A stretch of 24,202 nucleotides of DNA. Origin: Paramacrobiotus richtersi. Lineage: Eukaryota; Tardigrada; Eutardigrada; Parachela; Macrobiotidae. Each line of letters opens with the position of its first letter. The first letter of the stretch is position 1. The DNA lies in the NCBI GenBank assembly GCA_034698045.1, contig JAQGAU010000760.1:1-24202 (forward strand). The letters run 5' to 3'. Of the stretch, positions 20,455-24,202 are shown one piece after another. The notes under the pieces were generated by a model. It was given only the letters and a program-made list of their open reading frames with translations, did no database searches and was not told the origin of the DNA. The translations under genes and the position numbers were made by a program.

Positions 20455-21480
20455 TCACTAAATGTGTGACTGTGGTCTTTGTAATGTTTTCTGATATTGT
20501 AAACAAGCGTTTGATCATAACAATATAATTCATGCATTTACCCCACGTTAATTTCAAAATGGCCATTATCAAGGCCCTGGTCATGTCTGACAAAACGCCT
20601 GGGCAGGCAAGTATTGCGTGACCCGTCGTTTAGTTGCGAATATTTGGTCGACCGTCACTTCGCGCACAGCCCGCTTGGTTGCACGCACCAAATGGTCTGG
20701 ACATTGGAAGTTTTGCTATGGCTCCAAAAGCCTGTTCTGAACAAGCGGATCACTGAAATTTTCATTGCCATTTTCCGTTCCTAGTTTTACCAGGAATTAC
20801 TGGTAAACAGTAATTTGTATATATTTACTGTCTTGAAATAATCGAAAACTGAGTCGATCGGTGCCCTGCATTTCGTAGCGGTAAAATTTGCGCCTTGCAG
20901 CTTTGTTGCTACCATTCTGGTCAGGGATCGGGTGCTCAGATTGAAAATTTTGGACATCTGAAACTCGAACAGGCCAAAGCAATAAAAATACTACAATGGT
21001 TGAAAAACGCTGGTTGACACTGAATTGTGCCGCAAGATTTGAACGTTAAAAATAAATCAGTGTGCACAGCCATAAACGTGTCATACAAAACGGCAAGATG
21101 TGATTCGATGGCAAATATTAGTATTTTTTATATTTGTATTTAATTGTGAAATCCCGATACAGAGTACTTTTCACGTCCCGATACACAACATTAAAGTACG
21201 AAGCTGACATTGAGCACAACATTTGGATGTAAATGTATAATTATGTATTAAGCATGCATGATGGGCCAGTCTGCGCTGAAATCTGAATATGTGTACCGGT
21301 ATTCAAGCCAGAATGAACAGCTAATTGGTAAATTTAGCGGAGTGAAAGGTCAACCGGCCAAGTCCGACTGAAGGTGAGTGAAGTGCAGCCATCGAAACGC
21401 CTGAGAATCACTTTGGTCAATCACTGCGCATGAATGGGAACCTTACCTCGTAACAATAGAGAGACTAGGAGCAATTTATA
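20455..21480 (+). other. 3' flank of copy 3 and spacer to copy 4
   Basis: No gene seen. The part to about 20880 matches the copy 1 flank in pieces (GATCGGTGCCCTGCATTTCG, and the hairpin at 20795-20815). The part at 21180-21360 matches the copy 2 flank. The old stop context AATCACTAA survives at 20453-20461, just out of frame behind the new stop. Confidence 0.5.
20795..20815. repeat. Conserved hairpin in 3' flank of copy 3
   Basis: AATTACTG and CAGTAATT pair around GTAAA. This is the counterpart of the hairpin at 4526-4548 after copy 1. Confidence 0.5.
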
Positions 21481-21518
21481 AATGCCGTTGAACGATTTGC
21501 TGTCTTTGGCCGGCTGAA

Positions 21519-21566
21519 CTGAAATCCGTGTGACCCCGAACTGCTCTTTCCAGACATACGGATTTC
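21519..21566. promoter_or_regulatory. Inverted repeat upstream of copy 4
   Basis: GAAATCCG (21521-21528) and CGGATTTC (21559-21566) pair around a diverged spacer that still contains TTTCCAGACA. It lies 303 bp before the ATG. The spacer has changed more than the arms, which favours selection on pairing or on the paired sites. Confidence 0.5.
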
Positions 21567-21650
21567 GGCGCGCTGTACAGTAGGTAACAGTGTCGAGACA
21601 GCTTTTTCTAACACACTTTTACGCATAGAACAGGCTATAACGGCCTGCTG

Positions 21651-21695
21651 GCGCTAATCTGAAGTACTGCAGTTCCGGCTGAGATTTTATACACA
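21651..21695 (+). promoter_or_regulatory. Putative core promoter of copy 4
   Basis: GCGCTAATCT, CTGCAGTTCCGG and TGAGATTTTATACAC, with TATA-like TTTATAC about 134 bp before the ATG, match the other copies. Confidence 0.45.
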
Positions 21696-21821
21696 GATTG
21701 TCACTTTAACTCGGTATAGAGTCGATGGTTTAGGAAAAATAGTCGACAATATTCTGCACTACTACGCTTTGAGTGTGCATCCACGGCATTTGAGAATCGA
21801 TTTCGGTGCATGATTCAGAAA

Positions 21822-23965
21822 ATGTTTTTTTTTCGACCAACCCATCAATTACTGGACGTCGGTAGCTGTGCTGGGAAACGACGAACGACTGCAACATGGC
21901 ACAATTATCAATCTTACCGACCAGGGCGTAATTATTGATTTCCAGTGCCCGGGCAGACGAGCTGAATTTGTTGAGAATGGACAGGTGTACAGTTGTTCTG
22001 GAATAACCGTATTGAGCAAGTACACAGTGCCACCGGATGCGTTTACTGAAGGCGGTAGCGTGAAAGTACTGTTGCGAGACGATGCCAGTGGTCCTTGGGT
22101 ATGGCATTCGGGAAAGCTGCTGGGTATGGATAAGAATAAATCCTATGCTGTTGTACAAGTCTCAGTTGGCGCTCGTGTCGTTGACGAACTCGTCAAAGCC
22201 AAGCAGGTTTTTCTTGAACCATCGTCACCGTTGGAGAAGCGGAAATTTGCTGCAGAGGAATTCGTCATCAAAACCATGTCGTTTACCACCGACATCGACA
22301 TAACCGGGCTCTTGGCTGTTCCAAACTGGTGGAAGGAATTTTGTGAAGTCGTTAAAGATTGCTTCATTGCTGTCTGCCTTACTGGCGAAACGTTGACGTT
22401 TCTTCAGCGCCGTGACACAGAGCCGATGGACACTGATACTAACCTCCTGGTAAGGGTTCGAATTGATTGTGGAAGCTGTCTAAATCCCGATAATGGCTGG
22501 TATCTTATGTAACCGCGATAGTGTTGATCGATAAGTACGACACCCGCAGAATGAGGGAAGACATGTTTCATTAGCACAATATGCCCTAACCAAACTATAA
22601 GGACCGGGTATATCACCAAGACTAAATTCTAGATGCAAATTAACATCGTCAGATGTAAAGTTATCGACCATCATGATTCCTGTTGAGTTGTTACTAATAT
22701 TTAGGATTTTTCTTCTACGAATTGAAATGTTACGAGTTTTTCATAATTAGAATCAATTCTACTGCAACAATATGGTGCTCCATCGATAACAACAACCGCC
22801 GTTATGATTTCATTATAACCTACCCATAAATTTCTGCTAAACAGGGTTTTTTACGATATGTAGTCGTTTGGAAAATTCGTTTGAAAAATTGCGTTGACTT
22901 GCAGGTTGTTTTGTCCACATACACTTTGCGGATTGTTAACAAGCAGCGCGCAGCAAAAACAGACCATTTTGCCAGAGAAGGTCTGCCTTTTCCAACGTGC
23001 GGGCGTCTTAGCGGTGTGGCTGCTAATCATGCCAAAGAGGAAGCAAAGGAAACGCCGAACGGCATTCCGTTGCCACTGGAACTATTCGTGAAAGCGTTCG
23101 AAGCGCTGGATAGCGCGGAACGGGTCCGATGCGGTCGTACGTGTAGACTGTGGCAGACTCTTTTCACCAAAGTATGCTGTTTTCGAGATATCGTGGTGAC
23201 GTTACCGAAGAAAATATCCAGCGACCGTCCACACAAAAACCACTGTGACACGGTTGCTGTCTCCGTTTGGAAGTGCTTAACAAAGGGCACAAAATGGATC
23301 GTACTGCTACATGCGGAAGACTTAGATGACATTTTGTATCTTCTGAAGCTACTGGCAATCCAGACAGGAAACATCAATAAACTAGAGCTTGTGCTGTGGC
23401 GGTGCACGTGGCATCGGGACCGGGATGTGAATAGCCTGGTAAGCTCTTTGGTACGGGCATGCCGCGATTCATCATTCGACAGAATAGTGTGGGCGAACGG
23501 CCAGCTGATCTGCGAGCTCTTTGGAATGAGGATACACGCACATGGGTCAGTAACTATCACGGAGCCTAGCTCAGAGGCAGATCTGTGGGACCTGGTCGAG
23601 GCACGGATGCAGGTGACACAGGATGACGAAGAGAAAGTTTCACAGGGGATTGTGGATGCGGTAGCCAGAGGGTTATTCGTATGCCAGCCTATTATTATCC
23701 GGGTAAGGTCCATTTTAGCAAAACGCCAGTTGATTTGACTTCAAAAACTCCAGCCGAAATTGTAGTGCTGAATGATACGACATCTTGTTTACAGGTACTG
23801 GATGTGTGCCAGTCTCCAGATCCGCGGCCTGCGGCTTATTATCGAGATCACAACTGGACTGTCGAAAATTTACTAGCTCTGGATGTGAAGAAGCTCTCCA
23901 CGTTGACAATCAGCGTGTTACGCCACCAAATAGAGCGATTCCGTATTGGGAATCTTAATAAATAA
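21822..23965 (+). pseudogene. Agenet-like/F-box family protein, copy 4 (frameshift at the start)
   Basis: Exons 21822-22449, 22905-23702 and 23795-23965 join in phase 0 (GTAAGG donors, TTGCAG and TTACAG acceptors), for about 531 residues. The family ATG at 21822 is followed by nine T. One T fewer would put it in frame with the rest, which is otherwise fully open: VLGNDERLQHG, DPWVWHSGKLLG-like GPWVWHSGKLLG, SYAVVQVS, then the F-box-like LPLELFVKAFEALDSAER with RCGRTCRLW, then LVLWRCTWHR and QGIVDAVARG. No ATG exists in the correct frame between the upstream in-frame TGA (21811) and the conserved region. It is either a recent pseudogene, a slippage-rescued gene or a homopolymer assembly error. 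Exon 3 ends earlier than in copies 1 and 2, with stop and poly(A) signal overlapping. Confidence 0.7.
21825..21833 (+). other. T9 homopolymer carrying the +1 frameshift
   Basis: Copies 1-3 have a mixed TTTNTNNTT sequence here and are in frame. Copy 4 has nine T in a row, one too many for the downstream frame. Confidence 0.6.
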
Positions 23966-23966
23966 A
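23957..23966 (+). terminator. Overlapping AATAAA poly(A) signals at the stop of copy 4
   Basis: AATAAATAAA contains two overlapping AATAAA hexamers (23957-23962 and 23961-23966) and includes the TAA stop (23963-23965). A T/G-rich stretch (GGGTTTATTGTC) follows. The 3' UTR could therefore be very short. Confidence 0.5.
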
Positions 23967-24202
23967 GGGTTTATTGTCTTCCTGCAGCGGGGCATTGCCC
24001 CCTCATCGGCATTGGACACAAAGAAAACAACAGGAATGGAAAGAAGAAAACGAAAACAAAACAACAACACATTTCACCCCATGTAATAAGTGCAGAAGAC
24101 CGTTAGCCAATCAAGAGATACAAAACATATAAATGACCACTAACATGATTAATAAAGGCAGTAAAATGTTACATCGTCAAACAAAATAGCATTACGTCAA
24201 AT
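23967..24202. other. 3' flank of copy 4: short hairpin and A/G-rich tract
   Basis: A GGGGCATTGCCCC inverted repeat at about 23988-24000 is followed by an A-rich, purine-rich tract (about 24018-24070). No gene is seen before the window ends. Confidence 0.4.

Noticed and set aside
23027-23713. 228-codon antisense frame over exon 2 of copy 4, with shorter ones over the other copies
   Set aside because: It mirrors the conserved F-box exon, and its conservation is explained by the sense frame. Lengths and limits differ among copies.

Overview
The window looks like nuclear DNA of a small-genome animal. Coding blocks are separated by GT-AG introns, there are transposons of several classes, and there is no operon structure. 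My best guess is a tardigrade, because the repeated gene resembles large predicted-protein families I associate with tardigrade genomes. That guess comes from memory and was not tested by a search.

The main content is a head-to-tail array of four paralogous three-exon genes on the + strand: copy 1 (584-4260), copy 2 (11783-14003), copy 3 (16813-20454) and copy 4 (21822-23965). All introns are phase 0. Exon 1 (about 212 codons) encodes what I read as two Tudor/Agenet-like modules. Exon 2 (about 260 codons) carries an F-box-like motif followed by a conserved region I cannot name. Exon 3 is a short C-terminal tail. The duplication includes promoter DNA: a conserved core-promoter-like block lies about 135-155 bp before each ATG, and an inverted repeat about 300-360 bp before it. 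The 3' flanks also match in part.

Every copy carries at least one lesion. Copy 1 has a 5-bp insertion that looks like a Tc1/mariner excision footprint, plus a 1431-bp transposon in exon 2 with an 8-bp target duplication. Copy 2 has an 8-bp near-duplication that shifts the frame. Copy 3 has a net 86-bp deletion that shifts the C-terminal frame. Copy 4 has one extra T in a T9 run directly after the ATG. Copy 3 is the least damaged.

Between copies 1 and 2 (about 4.8-11.2 kb) are a candidate cysteine-rich exon on the minus strand (5614-5775), a possible small secreted-protein gene on the plus strand (TATA box 6757, signal-peptide exon 6866-6951), a Harbinger-like MITE (7514-7676), a 316-bp palindrome (9657-9972) and a probable DNA transposon with GGGACGAAA-type ends (about 9982-11226). 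Between copies 2 and 3 lies the 3' part of a decayed LINE on the minus strand (about 14946-15995). Intron 1 of copy 3 is enlarged by about 1.5 kb of extra DNA.

The two most striking points are the proposed Agenet-like/F-box architecture, which would suggest a peptide-mark reader joined to a ubiquitin-ligase adaptor, and the transposon in copy 1, whose ends plus target duplication create a GTAAGG donor and a CTTAG acceptor that would let it be spliced out in frame.
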